NCBI GenBank assembly: GCA_002796835.1
Contig: LUGL01000073.1
Coordinates: forward strand, 74,103 to 135,727
Source: Elainella saxicola E1
GTDB taxonomy: Bacteria; Cyanobacteriota; Cyanobacteriia; Elainellales; Elainellaceae
Reading direction: 5' to 3'
Length of the DNA: 61,625 nucleotides
Within the stretch, counting starts at the first letter, position 1. Each line of letters starts with the position of its first letter. Position numbers and translations under genes: made by a program. Below the pieces are notes generated by a model. That model searched no databases. It saw only the letters and a program-made list of their open reading frames with translations, and was not told the DNA's origin. Below, piece after piece: positions 1 through 9,157 of the stretch.

Positions 1-1
1 G

Positions 2-2473
2 GAATTATTGCGCGATCGCATTCCTCCAGGGGTCGATCAGGCGGCTTATGTGAAGGCGGGCTTTTTGACGGCGATCGCCAAAGGGGAAGCGACCAGTCCG
101 TTGGTTTCTCCCAAGTATGCGGTTGAGCTGCTGGGCACGATGATGGGTGGCTATAACGTACAGTCGTTGATCGATCTGCTGTCTTCGGACCAGACCGAGA
201 TTGCGGCGACTGCGACGGCTGCTTTGAGTAAGACGCTGCTGGTCTATGATGCGTTTCATGATGTGCAAGAGCTGGCCGAAAGCGGCAATGCCTATGCCAA
301 ACAGGTGATGCAAGCCTGGGCGGATGGGGAATGGTTTACCAGTCGTCCGGTGCTGCCAGAGTCGATCACGGTGACGGTATTTAAGGTGCCGGGTGAAACG
401 AACACGGATGATTTGTCGCCTGCTCCTCATGCCACGACGCGGCCCGATATTCCGCTGCATGCGTTGGTGATGTTAGAAACTCGGATGCCGGGTGGTTTGA
501 ACACCATTGCAGAACTCAAACAAAAAGGTCATCCGGTGGCCTATGTGGGAGATGTCGTAGGAACTGGATCATCTCGTAAATCAGCGATTAACTCGGTGCT
601 GTGGCATGTGGGCGATGATATTCCATTTGTGCCGAATAAGCGATCGGGCGGTTACATTTTGGGCGGTAAGATTGCGCCGATTTTCTTCAACACGGCTGAA
701 GATTCCGGGGCATTGCCGATCGAATGTGATGTGACGCATCTGGAAACCGGGGATGTGATCACAATTTATCCCTACAAAGGCGAGATTACGAATGAGGCAG
801 GGGAAGTAATTTCCAGCTTCAGCCTCAAGCCGGATACGATTCTGGATGAAGTGCGGGCTGGTGGTCGCATTCCGTTGCTGATTGGCCGCACCCTCACCGA
901 TAAAACCAGGGCGACGTTGGGATTGGAACCCAGTTCGCTATTCATTCGGCCTCAACCCCCCGTCGATACGGGTAAGGGCTATACGCTTGCGCAAAAAATG
1001 GTGGGCAAAGCTTGCGGATTGCCGGGTGTGCGTCCGGGCCTGTCCTGTGAGCCGGTAATGACCACGGTTGGATCGCAAGATACCACTGGACCGATGACGC
1101 GAGACGAGCTGAAGGAATTGGCCTGCTTGGGCTTTAGTGCCGATCTGGTGATGCAGAGCTTCTGCCACACGGCAGCCTATCCCAAACCCGTGGATATTAA
1201 AACGCATCACGATTTGCCCGATTTCATCAACTCACGCGGCGGTGTTTCCCTGCGTCCGGGAGATGGCATCATTCACTCTTGGCTGAACCGGATGCTGCTG
1301 CCGGATACGGTGGGAACGGGTGGCGACTCGCATACACGCTTCCCATTGGGGATTTCCTTCCCGGCAGGTTCGGGACTGGTGGCCTTTGCGGCGGCACTGG
1401 GAGCCATGCCGTTAGATATGCCGGAATCTGTGTTGGTGCGCTTCACGGGTGAGTTGCAGCCCGGAGTGACGCTGCGGGATATTGTGAATGCGATTCCCTA
1501 TGTGGCGATCCAAAGAGGCTTGCTGACGGTCGAGAAGCAGAACAAAAAGAATGTCTTCTCTGGCCGGATTATGGAAATGGAAGGCTTGCCCGATCTGAAA
1601 TTAGAGCAGGCATTTGAACTCACTGACGCAACCGCTGAACGATCCTGTGCAGGTTCCACGATCAAACTTAGCACCGATACAGTGGCGGAATATTTGCGAT
1701 CGAACGTGGCGCTTCTGAAAAATATGGTGGCGCGGGGTTATGGCGATGCTCGCACGATCCTGCGGCGGGTGGCCAAAATGGAACAATGGTTGGCAAATCC
1801 CAGCCTGATGAAGGCCGACGCCGATGCCGAATATGCAGAAACGATCGAAGTGAACTTGAGTGAAATCAAAGAGCCGATCGTGGCGGCTCCAAACGATCCG
1901 GATAACATTAAGTTGATGTCGGAATGCGCAGGCGATCCGATTCATGAGGTATTTATTGGATCCTGCATGACGAACATTGGTCACTATCGGGCTGCGGCCA
2001 AAATTCTGGAAGGCGCAGGTCCGGTGAAGGTGCGCTTGTGGATTTGTCCGCCCACCCGCATGGATGAGAAACAGCTGCGTGAAGAAGGCATGTATGGCAT
2101 TTTTGCAGCCGCAGGAGCCAGAACGGAAATGCCGGGATGTTCACTGTGCATGGGCAATCAGGCGCGTGTGGCAGATGGCGTGACGGTGTTCTCCACTTCG
2201 ACGCGCAACTTCAATAACCGCATGGGCAAAGATGCCAAAGTATATCTTGGCTCGGCAGAGTTGGCGGCAGTTTGTGCGCTGCTGGGCCGTATTCCATCGG
2301 TGGAAGAGTACATGGAGATCGTTCAGAAGAAGATCGATCCCTTTGCAGCCGATCTCTATCGCTATCTCAACTTCGATCAAATTGCTGGATTTGAAGATGA
2401 GGGCCGCGTAATTCCGCTGGAAGAAATGCCTCGGATCGAGGATATTCTGGGAATGCCAACGGCAGCAAGGTAA
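2..2473 (+). CDS. acnB: Aconitate hydratase B (5' end cut by window)
   Basis: This is bifunctional aconitase/2-methylisocitrate dehydratase B, a cytoplasmic [4Fe-4S] enzyme that interconverts citrate and isocitrate. The frame is open to the first bases of the window and begins inside the N-terminal HEAT-like domain ([17 protein letters not shown], a well-conserved AcnB stretch). By comparison with E. coli AcnB, roughly 45 residues are missing upstream; the TTG at position 8 is not the real start. The swivel domain ([16 protein letters not shown]) and the cluster-binding catalytic region ([16 protein letters not shown], then [12 protein letters not shown]) are present and intact. The gene ends with TAA and is followed by a dispersed palindrome and a strong terminator, so it is probably the last gene of its transcript. 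Identification is secure; only the start is unseen. Confidence 0.97.
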   Translation, partial: ELLRDRIPPGVDQAAYVKAGFLTAIAKGEATSPLVSPKYAVELLGTMMGGYNVQSLIDLLSSDQTEIAATATAALSKTLLVYDAFHDVQELAESGNAYAKQVMQAWADGEWFTSRPVLPESITVTVFKVPGETNTDDLSPAPHATTRPDIPLHALVMLETRMPGGLNTIAELKQKGHPVAYVGDVVGTGSSRKSAINSVLWHVGDDIPFVPNKRSGGYILGGKIAPIFFNTAEDSGALPIECDVTHLETGDVITIYPYKGEITNEAGEVISSFSLKPDTILDEVRAGGRIPLLIGRTLTDKTRATLGLEPSSLFIRPQPPVDTGKGYTLAQKMVGKACGLPGVRPGLSCEPVMTTVGSQDTTGPMTRDELKELACLGFSADLVMQSFCHTAAYPKPVDIKTHHDLPDFINSRGGVSLRPGDGIIHSWLNRMLLPDTVGTGGDSHTRFPLGISFPAGSGLVAFAAALGAMPLDMPESVLVRFTGELQPGVTLRDIVNAIPYVAIQRGLLTVEKQNKKNVFSGRIMEMEGLPDLKLEQAFELTDATAERSCAGSTIKLSTDTVAEYLRSNVALLKNMVARGYGDARTILRRVAKMEQWLANPSLMKADADAEYAETIEVNLSEIKEPIVAAPNDPDNIKLMSECAGDPIHEVFIGSCMTNIGHYRAAAKILEGAGPVKVRLWICPPTRMDEKQLREEGMYGIFAAAGARTEMPGCSLCMGNQARVADGVTVFSTSTRNFNNRMGKDAKVYLGSAELAAVCALLGRIPSVEEYMEIVQKKIDPFAADLYRYLNFDQIAGFEDEGRVIPLEEMPRIEDILGMPTAAR

Positions 2474-2476
2474 AGC

Positions 2477-2511
2477 GGCCCCCTAAATCCCCCAAATTGG
2501 GGGACTTTGAA
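2477..2511. repeat. Dispersed CCCCCTAAATCCCCC palindrome
   Basis: Just after the acnB stop lies CCCCCTAAATCCCCCAAATT followed by GGGGGACTTTGA, with a core palindrome of CCCCC, AAATT and GGGGG at 2489-2503. From memory, near-identical units recur many times between genes in filamentous cyanobacteria. Only one copy is seen in this window. Confidence 0.6.
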
Positions 2512-2521
2512 GGAATGTTGG

Positions 2522-2559
2522 AGCGATCGATCTACATAAACTGGATCGATCGCTTTTTT
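2522..2559 (+). terminator. Rho-independent terminator of acnB
   Basis: Perfect 11-bp arms AGCGATCGATC (2522-2532) and GATCGATCGCT (2544-2554) enclose an 11-nt loop and are followed by a run of T. It lies about 50 nt after the acnB stop and probably ends that transcript. Confidence 0.85.
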
Positions 2560-2565
2560 AATTGG

Positions 2566-2775
2566 ATTGTCTACATAGACACATCAAATGGGTTACTTTA
2601 TCTTTCGAGAACGGTCATATATTTTCCGTTTGCAAAGGGGGCTGGGACGATCGGTGTAAACTTCACTCTGTCTGTCGCGATCCGTTTTACATAGAACTCG
2701 TTGATCGTGTGCAGGACTTGTTCTCTGGTGCCAATAATCCAGATTTGAGATTTATCGGTATGCGAAACGGGCAGC
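2566..2775. repeat. 210-bp direct repeat, copy A
   Basis: This block from ATTGTCTACATAGAC to CGAAACGGGCAGC is repeated in the same orientation at 6257-6465 with scattered substitutions and a one-base indel. The two copies bracket the STAND/TPR gene. Copy A holds most of the intact minus-strand small gene at 2598-2798. Confidence 0.9.
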
Positions 2776-2798
2776 AGTTCGTTGAACTCTGTAGTCAT
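2598..2798 (-). CDS. Small conserved-looking protein, 66 aa
   Basis: This is a 66-residue protein with no recognised domain. It begins MTTEFNELLPVSHTDKSQIW, has a compact alpha/beta-like pattern (IWIIGTREQVLHTI), and ends KYMTVLER. It has no signal peptide or membrane segment. It is judged real because a second, frameshifted copy at 6257-6465 keeps the same amino acids over most of its length (TDKSQIWIIGTREQVLHTI is identical there), and substitutions between copies often fall at silent positions. The ATG lies just downstream, on the minus strand, of a long hairpin at 2806-2881. I recall similar short hypothetical proteins in cyanobacteria but cannot name the family. Function is unknown. Confidence 0.65.
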   Translation of the reverse strand: MTTEFNELLPVSHTDKSQIWIIGTREQVLHTINEFYVKRIATDRVKFTPIVPAPFANGKYMTVLER

Positions 2799-2805
2799 AT
2801 TGATG

Positions 2806-2881
2806 GCCTCGCTAATCGTTGAGCTGAGAAGACAAGCTCAAGACTTGGCTCCCTATACCACTTTTTCAGCATTAGCGAGGC
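2806..2881 (-). other. Nested inverted repeat in leader of the 66-aa gene
   Basis: Outer arms GCCTCGCTAAT (2806-2816) and ATTAGCGAGGC (2871-2881) are perfect complements. An inner hairpin, TTGAGCT (2819-2825) with AGCTCAA (2835-2841), lies between them. The structure ends 8 nt upstream of the small gene's ATG, so in its mRNA it would be a structured leader; it could also be an operator or a small RNA. Confidence 0.5.
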
Positions 2882-3196
2882 GTTGATCGATTATCATGAT
2901 CAACAACCAATGCCCTCTGCTAGATCCAGGGGGTGTAGGCTAGCTGGTTAGGAGTGATGCCAACACTCTTAATCAGCGACCAAGCCTTAAGCCTGTCTAC
3001 TGGTCATTCACTTGGAAAACCAGCATTTATTAGCATAGAGGAAAGATCGATCGTACACAAGCGTAGTTGAGGGTTTGTCAACAAATTGTGAAAATTGGGC
3101 GATCGTTCAATAGGTCATTTCGATCTGGTCGTTTCAAGAATTGCAGGACATACTTGATCAAGAGAAGTCTGTGGTTCCCCGACTTTACGATCCCCT
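2882..3196. other. Gap before STAND gene; possible decayed ORF
   Basis: There is no complete gene here. On the minus strand 2920-3003 reads as 27 codons ending LKAWSLIKSVGITPNQLAY then TPWI and a stop, with no start codon. The reading looks protein-like and may be the tail of a decayed gene, but it is short enough to be chance. The remaining sequence shows no clear promoter. Confidence 0.25.
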
Positions 3197-6193
3197 ATGT
3201 CCCAAAACAATCGCGAACTCAATTGGAAAGCTCGTTTGCAACGTGGTCGTCAAAGTTCGTTTATTGGACGAGAAGTTCAGCTTCAGGCTTTTCGCAGTAC
3301 GCTATCCACCTATATTGAAGAACGCAGTAAACCGATCTTCAATATTTCTGGGCAGGGTGGAATTGGTAAAACTACGCTCCTACAGCAATTTCGCAAAATC
3401 ACCGTAGATTTAGAGCAGGTTGCGGTCTATGTCAATGAGGGGATTGAAAGTAACCGGGTGGATAATGTGCCGGAAGTGATCGATCGGTTGGTCAAAGATT
3501 TTGAGCAGCAAGGATATAAGTTTGATGAATTTCGTGAGCGATACAAAACCTTTCGGCAGAAAAAACAAGAGATAGAGGCTGATCCGGAAGCACCCCAGGG
3601 AATTGTGGCTGGGATTGGCAAGGTTACAGCAAAAGCAGGTTTGGGGGCGGTGAAATTCATTCCTGGAATTGGGGATGCCATGTCGGAATTGATCAATATT
3701 GATGCCGTTGCAGATAAAGCGGGTGATCTGGCAAGTTTTGCCTGGAGCAAATTTCGCAACAAAGATGATGTGGAGCTGGTAACACAACCGCTCGAAGTTT
3801 TGACCCCACTGTTTTTGAAGGACCTGAATCAAATTGCCGAAAAGAAGACGGTTGTGTTGTTGTTTGACACCTATGAGGAAACCAGCGTTTTTCTGGATGA
3901 TTGGCTGCGAGCAGTGCTGATTGACTATTACGGTAAGATGCCTCACAACTTTCTCCTAGCCATCGCAGGACGAGAACCCCTGAATTGGAACAATTGGACA
4001 GAGTTTGAGAATTGTATTGCCCGATCGGAATTAAAGCCATTTTCCCAAGAAGAGACACGGCAATATCTTGCGAACAAAGGCATTACTGATGAATCCGTCA
4101 TCCAAGAGATTTGGCGGTTGTCATCCGGGGGATTGCCGTTGCTGGTTGACATGATGGCGCAGGCTGCTCCCAAAGGTGCTCATGAAGTGCTGGATTTCTG
4201 TGAAGAAGCAGTCGAACGGTTTTTGAAGTGGGAAATAGATCCTGTAAAACGGCAGTTAGCGATGGAAGCCGCGATTCCGAGAGTGCTCGATCGCGATGTG
4301 CTGGGGCTGCTGGTAGAAGAAGCAACATTGCATGACCTGTTTGAATGGCTGAAGTCACGCTCATTCGTGATGAAGCATCCAGAGGGCTGGGAATATCATG
4401 CGATTGTGCGGGAGCAAATGTTGCTCTATCAGCGGAAAGTGTCCCAAAAGGATTGGGCTAAGCTGCATGGCAGATTGTCAGCTTACTATGATGAATTGCG
4501 GCAAAGTCTGGCTTTAGAAGAGGAAAAACAACGTAAGGATGAAATTTGGCGGAAGTATACGTTGGAGTGGTTATATCACAGTCTTTGTGCCAATCCAAAA
4601 CAGCAACTCGCTACGGCCTTAAATGGATGGCTAGCAGCATTGAAAGCTTCACGGGCTTTTGCGTGGGAATGGGCTGAAGTAATGGTCAGCATCAAAGATG
4701 GTGTGGATTGCGTGGAGGTGAAACAATGGGGCGAAAGATTACAAGATGGTTTACAGGCCTATCAAGAAGAACACTATGAGCCAGCGATTGAAATGTTTTC
4801 AGCATTACTCAAAGCCCCTCAGGTTGAAGCCCAGTGGCATCCGGTTGCCTTAGATTGGCGAGGGGTTGTTTACTGGCACGCTAATCGATATGAATTGTCA
4901 TTACAGGACCTGAATGAAGCAATTAGCCTCGCTCCAGAAGAAGCAGAATATTGGCTCGATCGCGGCAAGACTTATCACTGGATGGAGCATTATAACCAAG
5001 CTCTCGAAAATTTCGATAAGGCAATTAGCCTGTATTCAGATAATTCAGACATCTACGGATACCGCAGCCAAACTTACCGCGAACTCAAAAAATATGAACA
5101 AGCGATCGAGGATGCCAATCAAGCAATTAAGCTGAATGAAAAAAGTTCTTTTGCTTGGGTAAATCGTGGTGTAACTCATCAATTGATGAGAAATTATGAT
5201 GCAGCTCTTTCAGATTTTGATCGTGCTATTCAATTGGATGAAAATTATACGGGGGCGATCAAAAATCGTGGTGAAACTCATCGATTGATGAAAAATTACG
5301 ATGCAGCTCTTTCAGATTTTGATTGTGCTATTCAATTGGATGAAACTAGTGCATGGGCGATCGCAAGCCGTGGACAAACTTACAAATCACTTGAACGATA
5401 CGAAGAAGCAATTATAGATTTCAATCGTGCAATCGAACTGGATCCTGATTCAGCTTGGAAACTAACAGAACGGGGAATTACCTATTTTTTGGTAAAAAGC
5501 TACGATGCTGCTCTCGTTGACCTTGACTATGCAATGAAGCTTGATGAAAATAACATCCGTGCAATTGCGTTTCGAGGTGAAACTCATCGAGTGACAGAAA
5601 ACTATGCTGCTGCCCTTGCAGATTTCGATCGTATCGTTCAATTTGATGAGAATCAAGATTACCTTTGGGTAATTGTAAATCGTGGACTAATTTATAAATC
5701 AATTGAACGATACGAAGAAGCAATTGCAGATTTCAATCGTGCGATCGAACTGGATCCTGATTCAGCGTGGATAGTAGCAAATCGTGGTGAAGCCCGATTG
5801 GCTTTGAGTGAATACGAGCAAGCATTAGCTGATTTCAATTATGCTCTTACACTGGAACCCAAAAGTAACTGGAAACAGTATACTCGTGCCCTTGCTTACC
5901 TTGCTCTCAATCAAGTAGAACTGGCTCAAGCTGATCTCATTGCTGCTATTCAACAAGCTAAAGCTGAATACGATCAAAATCCAACAGACTGGTGCAATAT
6001 CTTCAACCTTGCTCTCTATTATTTAGTAAACAGTCAAATAGATGAGGCCGAAATGCTGTATGGCTTTGCCTCTGATGCTCCCAATAACTGGGTGAGAATG
6101 GCAATTCGCGATTTGCGAGATTTATTGGTTGTTTTCCCAAGCAATACTTTAGCTCAGCAGATGCTTCAGCAGTTGGAGTCTATTCGTCGTTAA
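3197..6193 (+). CDS. STAND-type P-loop ATPase with C-terminal TPR array
   Basis: This is a 998-aa signal-transduction ATPase. After a short N-terminal stretch with FIGRE comes a Walker A motif GQGGIGKT (residues 52-59) and a Walker B strand TVVLLFDTYE (218-227), then a winged-helix-like region around 350-450. About ten tetratricopeptide repeats follow from roughly residue 525 to 900 (repeating pattern YEEAIxDFNRAIELDPDSAW). Such proteins use the TPR part as sensor and oligomerise through the ATPase; many act in antiphage defence or cell-death-like responses. No effector domain is recognised at either end, so the output is unclear. Several TPR units are nearly identical at DNA level. The ATG at 3197 lacks an obvious Shine-Dalgarno. 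The gene stands alone between two copies of a 210-bp repeat, which suggests acquisition or rearrangement. Confidence 0.85.
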   Translation: MSQNNRELNWKARLQRGRQSSFIGREVQLQAFRSTLSTYIEERSKPIFNISGQGGIGKTTLLQQFRKITVDLEQVAVYVNEGIESNRVDNVPEVIDRLVKDFEQQGYKFDEFRERYKTFRQKKQEIEADPEAPQGIVAGIGKVTAKAGLGAVKFIPGIGDAMSELINIDAVADKAGDLASFAWSKFRNKDDVELVTQPLEVLTPLFLKDLNQIAEKKTVVLLFDTYEETSVFLDDWLRAVLIDYYGKMPHNFLLAIAGREPLNWNNWTEFENCIARSELKPFSQEETRQYLANKGITDESVIQEIWRLSSGGLPLLVDMMAQAAPKGAHEVLDFCEEAVERFLKWEIDPVKRQLAMEAAIPRVLDRDVLGLLVEEATLHDLFEWLKSRSFVMKHPEGWEYHAIVREQMLLYQRKVSQKDWAKLHGRLSAYYDELRQSLALEEEKQRKDEIWRKYTLEWLYHSLCANPKQQLATALNGWLAALKASRAFAWEWAEVMVSIKDGVDCVEVKQWGERLQDGLQAYQEEHYEPAIEMFSALLKAPQVEAQWHPVALDWRGVVYWHANRYELSLQDLNEAISLAPEEAEYWLDRGKTYHWMEHYNQALENFDKAISLYSDNSDIYGYRSQTYRELKKYEQAIEDANQAIKLNEKSSFAWVNRGVTHQLMRNYDAALSDFDRAIQLDENYTGAIKNRGETHRLMKNYDAALSDFDCAIQLDETSAWAIASRGQTYKSLERYEEAIIDFNRAIELDPDSAWKLTERGITYFLVKSYDAALVDLDYAMKLDENNIRAIAFRGETHRVTENYAAALADFDRIVQFDENQDYLWVIVNRGLIYKSIERYEEAIADFNRAIELDPDSAWIVANRGEARLALSEYEQALADFNYALTLEPKSNWKQYTRALAYLALNQVELAQADLIAAIQQAKAEYDQNPTDWCNIFNLALYYLVNSQIDEAEMLYGFASDAPNNWVRMAIRDLRDLLVVFPSNTLAQQMLQQLESIRR

Positions 6194-6256
6194 TTGACAA
6201 TCGATTTCTAATGCTTTAGTGAATGATTGATATCCTACACTCCATTTTCATACTAA

Positions 6257-6465
6257 ATTGTCTACATAGACGTGGCAAATCGTTTACTTTATCTTTCGAG
6301 AACGGTCATGTACTTTCCAGTTGCAAAGGGAGCTGGGACGATCGGTGTAAACTTCACTCTGTCTGTCGCAATGCGTTTCACGTAAAATTTTTGATCGTAT
6401 GCAAAACTTGCTCTCGCGTACCAATAATCCAGATTTGAGATTTATCGGTAGACGAAACGGGCAGC
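6257..6465 (-). pseudogene. Frameshifted second copy of the 66-aa gene (repeat copy B)
   Basis: This is copy B of the 210-bp direct repeat. On the minus strand TDKSQIWIIGTREQVLHTI is kept, but a one-base deletion follows and the frame hits TGA; the downstream part (V KFTPIV PAPF, KYMTVLER) continues in another frame. The part coding for the first residues and the hairpin leader of copy A are missing, so no start codon remains. It is a dead copy lying downstream of the STAND gene. Confidence 0.8.
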
Positions 6466-6527
6466 TGCCATCCACCCAGCAATGGAATCAAAATTTACGA
6501 TGGCCTTAACCCACATGCAGCGATCGA

Positions 6528-7028
6528 TTACTGCACCTTATCCACCTGCGCTTTGATCGTTTGCCAAACGGACAGGACTCCACCAATCCATCCTTGAGCA
6601 AACACAATCCGACTTTGGGGATCCACTTCCAACAAATAAGCAAAATCAGGATCCTGAATGCGGGCTTCCTGGGGATAGTTTTTCAGGTCTAAAAAGCTCC
6701 ACAAGTACTCCAACACTTCCTCATCCAGAGAGGTTGCTAAAGAAGAGACCCGTTCAAAATGGCGGAATTCTTTGTAGGAGAGTTTGGCACTGGAGCGAAT
6801 GCCTAATTCATATCCTTCCTGACGCACCTTATTGAGCAGGATCTGCTTTTCGGTCTGTAGGCGATCGACTAAATTGTCTGATTGAGCAACTTGGAGTTTG
6901 AGTTCTTCCTGAGTAATAGCCATTTCTAGTGCCTCCTGGCAAACAGCGGAAATATTGAAGTGATGTTTGACGGGTTGAAGGCGCTCAAATAGTGCATCAG
7001 GGACAGCAACAGTAACTCTTTGACTCAC
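6528..7028 (-). CDS. Ribbon-helix-helix-like DNA-binding protein, 166 aa
   Basis: The first 45 residues (RVTVAVPDALFERLQPVKHH then NISAVCQEALEMAI) have the strand-helix-helix pattern of CopG/Arc-type repressors or antitoxins. The remaining 120 residues, including a coiled-coil-like stretch (VAQSDNLVDRLQTEKQILLN) and an acidic, aromatic C-terminal part, match nothing I can name. The start is GTG at 7028, supported by GGGAGGAAG five bases upstream. No toxin gene is adjacent in this orientation, so a pure antitoxin role is not supported. Autoregulation is plausible because an inverted repeat lies right upstream at 7045-7062. Function beyond DNA binding is unknown. Confidence 0.7.
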   Translation of the reverse strand: MSQRVTVAVPDALFERLQPVKHHFNISAVCQEALEMAITQEELKLQVAQSDNLVDRLQTEKQILLNKVRQEGYELGIRSSAKLSYKEFRHFERVSSLATSLDEEVLEYLWSFLDLKNYPQEARIQDPDFAYLLEVDPQSRIVFAQGWIGGVLSVWQTIKAQVDKVQ

Positions 7029-7044
7029 AACTTCCTCCCGAAAA

Positions 7045-7062
7045 CTGTGTACTCTTATACAG
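7045..7062 (-). promoter_or_regulatory. Candidate operator/promoter of the RHH-like gene
   Basis: CTGTGTACTCTTATACAG is an imperfect palindrome with CTGT/ACAG ends and near-symmetric TAC/GTA parts. On the minus strand it contains TATAAG, usable as a -10 element, and it lies just upstream of the ribosome-binding site. Autorepression by the RHH-like protein is inference. Confidence 0.35.
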
Positions 7063-7462
7063 TAGCAGGCTTGATTGCATAAGGTCTAGCAAAGAAATAA
7101 TTTGTTGCATAAAATACAATTTCTCATGGGTAAGTATGCACTCAATCTGAAAGGTAAGGCAGTTGTTTAACTAAAATTTTCTTGAACACCGGCTTTTAGC
7201 TCCCTGGCAGGATCTTTGGCAACGATAATTATTTTCTATCCATTCAGAAATGGGACTGTCCAAAGGTGACATCTGTCCGTGCAAAAATTGTTGTTGAACA
7301 AGCACTCACTATCCGCTGTGAGAAAGGCCAGAAGTCTATATCAGCTTCTCATCGCTTCACCCCATACTTTCCAGATCTCAAGTCAACTCCATCACAAGTG
7401 CGATCGGCCAAATTTGAGTATTGTATGCTTCAGATAAAAATCATTTCGTTCGAGGAGATGCC
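7063..7462. other. Intergenic region with no recognised element
   Basis: About 400 bases between divergently transcribed genes. It must hold the promoter for the META-domain gene, but I see no clear -35/-10 pair, repeat or structured RNA. A short frame at 7266-7466 has no ribosome-binding site and overlaps the next start. Confidence 0.5.
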
Positions 7463-7981
7463 ATGACAGATCAAACTTCCTACTCTCAGAAATTTAAGCC
7501 AAGCTGGATGATCGTCTTTGCTCTTGGCCTGATGGGAGCAAATCCCGCCATGGCAAACCCTGCCGCAGCACCGCATTCCTGGCAAAATCCACAACCTTTT
7601 TACATGGCTCAATCTTCGTCTCTATCTGGCAGTTGGCGCTTAGCGAACATGACTTCAGCAAATCTGCCCACTCCCATGCTGCCTGTGGGTGAATTGACCG
7701 TTGAATTTTCGGGTGATCAAATTGGTGGCTCAGGGGGCTGCAACCGCTTTATGGGTGGCTATAAAGTCCAGGGGGAACAAATCACGATTGGCCCACTGGC
7801 CTCCACCTTTAAGGCCTGTGAACAGGATGTTATGACTCAGGAAACCAAATATTTGGCGGCGCTCCAGGGGGCACAGCGCTATGAAATCGATGATCAGGGA
7901 AATTTAACCATTTCTTATCAAACCGAACAGGGATCAGGCGTGTTACGCTTTACGGCTCAAACTGTCAGAGGACTATGGTAG
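7463..7981 (+). CDS. META-domain (HslJ-like) exported protein
   Basis: This 172-aa protein has an N-terminal signal peptide (basic FKPSW, hydrophobic MIVFALGLMG, then AMANPA as probable cleavage site). The mature part is a META domain: LSGSWRLANM, then GCNRFMGGYKVQGEQITIG and ASTFKACEQDVMTQE, matching the HslJ/META pattern of conserved glycine, asparagine and paired cysteines. Members in other bacteria are periplasmic or lipoproteins linked to heat shock or novobiocin resistance; the molecular role is poorly known. The start at 7463 is chosen over an upstream in-frame codon because GAGGAG lies immediately before it. It overlaps the next gene by 7 nt (ATGGTAG), so the two are probably co-translated. 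Confidence 0.85.
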   Translation: MTDQTSYSQKFKPSWMIVFALGLMGANPAMANPAAAPHSWQNPQPFYMAQSSSLSGSWRLANMTSANLPTPMLPVGELTVEFSGDQIGGSGGCNRFMGGYKVQGEQITIGPLASTFKACEQDVMTQETKYLAALQGAQRYEIDDQGNLTISYQTEQGSGVLRFTAQTVRGLW

Positions 7982-9057
7982 CTAGAACTGAAGAATTATC
8001 CCTCAATCCACCCGGTCATCCATCTGGCAATCCACCCAGCACCATCTACACGGGCGATCGCATCCAGGGGGTTCCCGTGATCACCCAGTTAAATGTCAAC
8101 GACCTCGAACCGGGCAAACACCGCTTCTTCTTTCAAGGCGTGCAGATGGGGACGGGACAGCATTGGTATGTTCCAGTAGTCGTGGCAAAAGGGGCACAGA
8201 ACGGCAAACGGATTTCCCTCACGGCAGGCGTGCATGGGGATGAGTTGAGTCCGGTGAATGCAGTGCAGCGAATCATGGCCAGCCTGGACCCTGCGGACCT
8301 ATGCGGCACCGTGATGGCGGTTTACGATCTGTCTCGTCCGGCAAAGGAATATACCCAGCGCAATTGGCCCGTGGCTCAAAAAGGCGGCATGTTGGTCGAT
8401 CTCAATCGCGTTTGGCCTGGTGATGAGGCTGGGGAAAATACGCCCACTCGTCATGCCGGACTGCTGTGGAATCGCTTGTTTCAACATAACGTTGATGTGG
8501 CGCTGGACTATCACACGGCGTCTACTGGCGGTGACTTTACCATGTTCATCTTTGCTGACTTGCGCAACCCGGAAATTCGGCAAATGGCAGAGCTGTTTCC
8601 GATCGAGCAAATTAAGAATGATGCAGGGGAGGAGGGTTCGCTAGAAATGGCCTTCCTGAAAGTTGGCGTGCCGGTGATGACGATCGAAATTGGCAGTCCC
8701 CGCATTTTTGATACTCGCAAGATTACCATGGCCATGGAAGGCACTGTGAATGTCTTGAAACATTACCAGGTGATTCCAGGTTCGATAGGCCGCACTGCTC
8801 AAACCGCAGGCACTTTCTTTGGCGATCGCTTTGAGACGATTCGGGCTACCGCAGGCGGATTTGTCGAGTTACTGGTCGATCTGAACGAAGCGGTAATCCC
8901 TGGTCAGCAAGTGGCGATCCAACGCAATTCCTTTGGTGATATTGTGGCTGAATATGCGGTTAGCGTCTCAGGGAGAGTTGCAACGATCGCCCGCGATGCC
9001 CTGAATGAACCAGGTTCAAGACTGATGCAAATCCTGTACGATAGTACCGATCGATAG
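7975..9057 (+). CDS. Succinylglutamate desuccinylase/aspartoacylase-family zinc deacylase
   Basis: This 360-aa protein belongs to the zinc M14-like deacylase family that removes acyl groups from amino acids. The zinc-binding HGDE motif is in LTAGVHGDELSPVNA, followed by LVDLNRVWPG and a second histidine in LDYHTASTGGD; a glutamate suitable for catalysis is in VMTIEIGSPR. The C-terminal region (about 280-360) forms a beta-rich domain typical of these enzymes. It overlaps the META gene by 7 nt. The substrate cannot be told from sequence; family members act on N-acyl amino acids such as N-acetylaspartate or N-succinylglutamate. Confidence 0.88.
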   Translation: MVARTEELSLNPPGHPSGNPPSTIYTGDRIQGVPVITQLNVNDLEPGKHRFFFQGVQMGTGQHWYVPVVVAKGAQNGKRISLTAGVHGDELSPVNAVQRIMASLDPADLCGTVMAVYDLSRPAKEYTQRNWPVAQKGGMLVDLNRVWPGDEAGENTPTRHAGLLWNRLFQHNVDVALDYHTASTGGDFTMFIFADLRNPEIRQMAELFPIEQIKNDAGEEGSLEMAFLKVGVPVMTIEIGSPRIFDTRKITMAMEGTVNVLKHYQVIPGSIGRTAQTAGTFFGDRFETIRATAGGFVELLVDLNEAVIPGQQVAIQRNSFGDIVAEYAVSVSGRVATIARDALNEPGSRLMQILYDSTDR

Positions 9058-9157
9058 TACCGATGATCAAAGGTCTAATTTCTTCGATCGACTAGCCTGA
9101 TTTCATTCCATCTACCGTTCATCATTTAATTTATCAACGATCAATCAGAGATTTCCT

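Noticed and set aside
938-1210. Antisense ORFs inside acnB
   Set aside because: They lie opposite a well-conserved enzyme and have no ribosome site or family resemblance.
2497-2822. Plus-strand ORFs over the 210-bp repeat
   Set aside because: The minus-strand frame is the one conserved between the two repeat copies.
2920-3003. Decayed gene end on the minus strand (LKAWSLIKSVGITPNQLAY)
   Set aside because: Only 27 codons without start; too short to assign, so mentioned only as part of the gap.
3410-3946. 178-codon minus-strand ORF in the STAND gene
   Set aside because: It is a shadow of the P-loop coding strand with cysteine- and histidine-rich, low-quality composition.
6223-6438. 71-codon plus-strand ORF at repeat copy B
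   Set aside because: It runs opposite the frameshifted small gene and is explained by the repeat.
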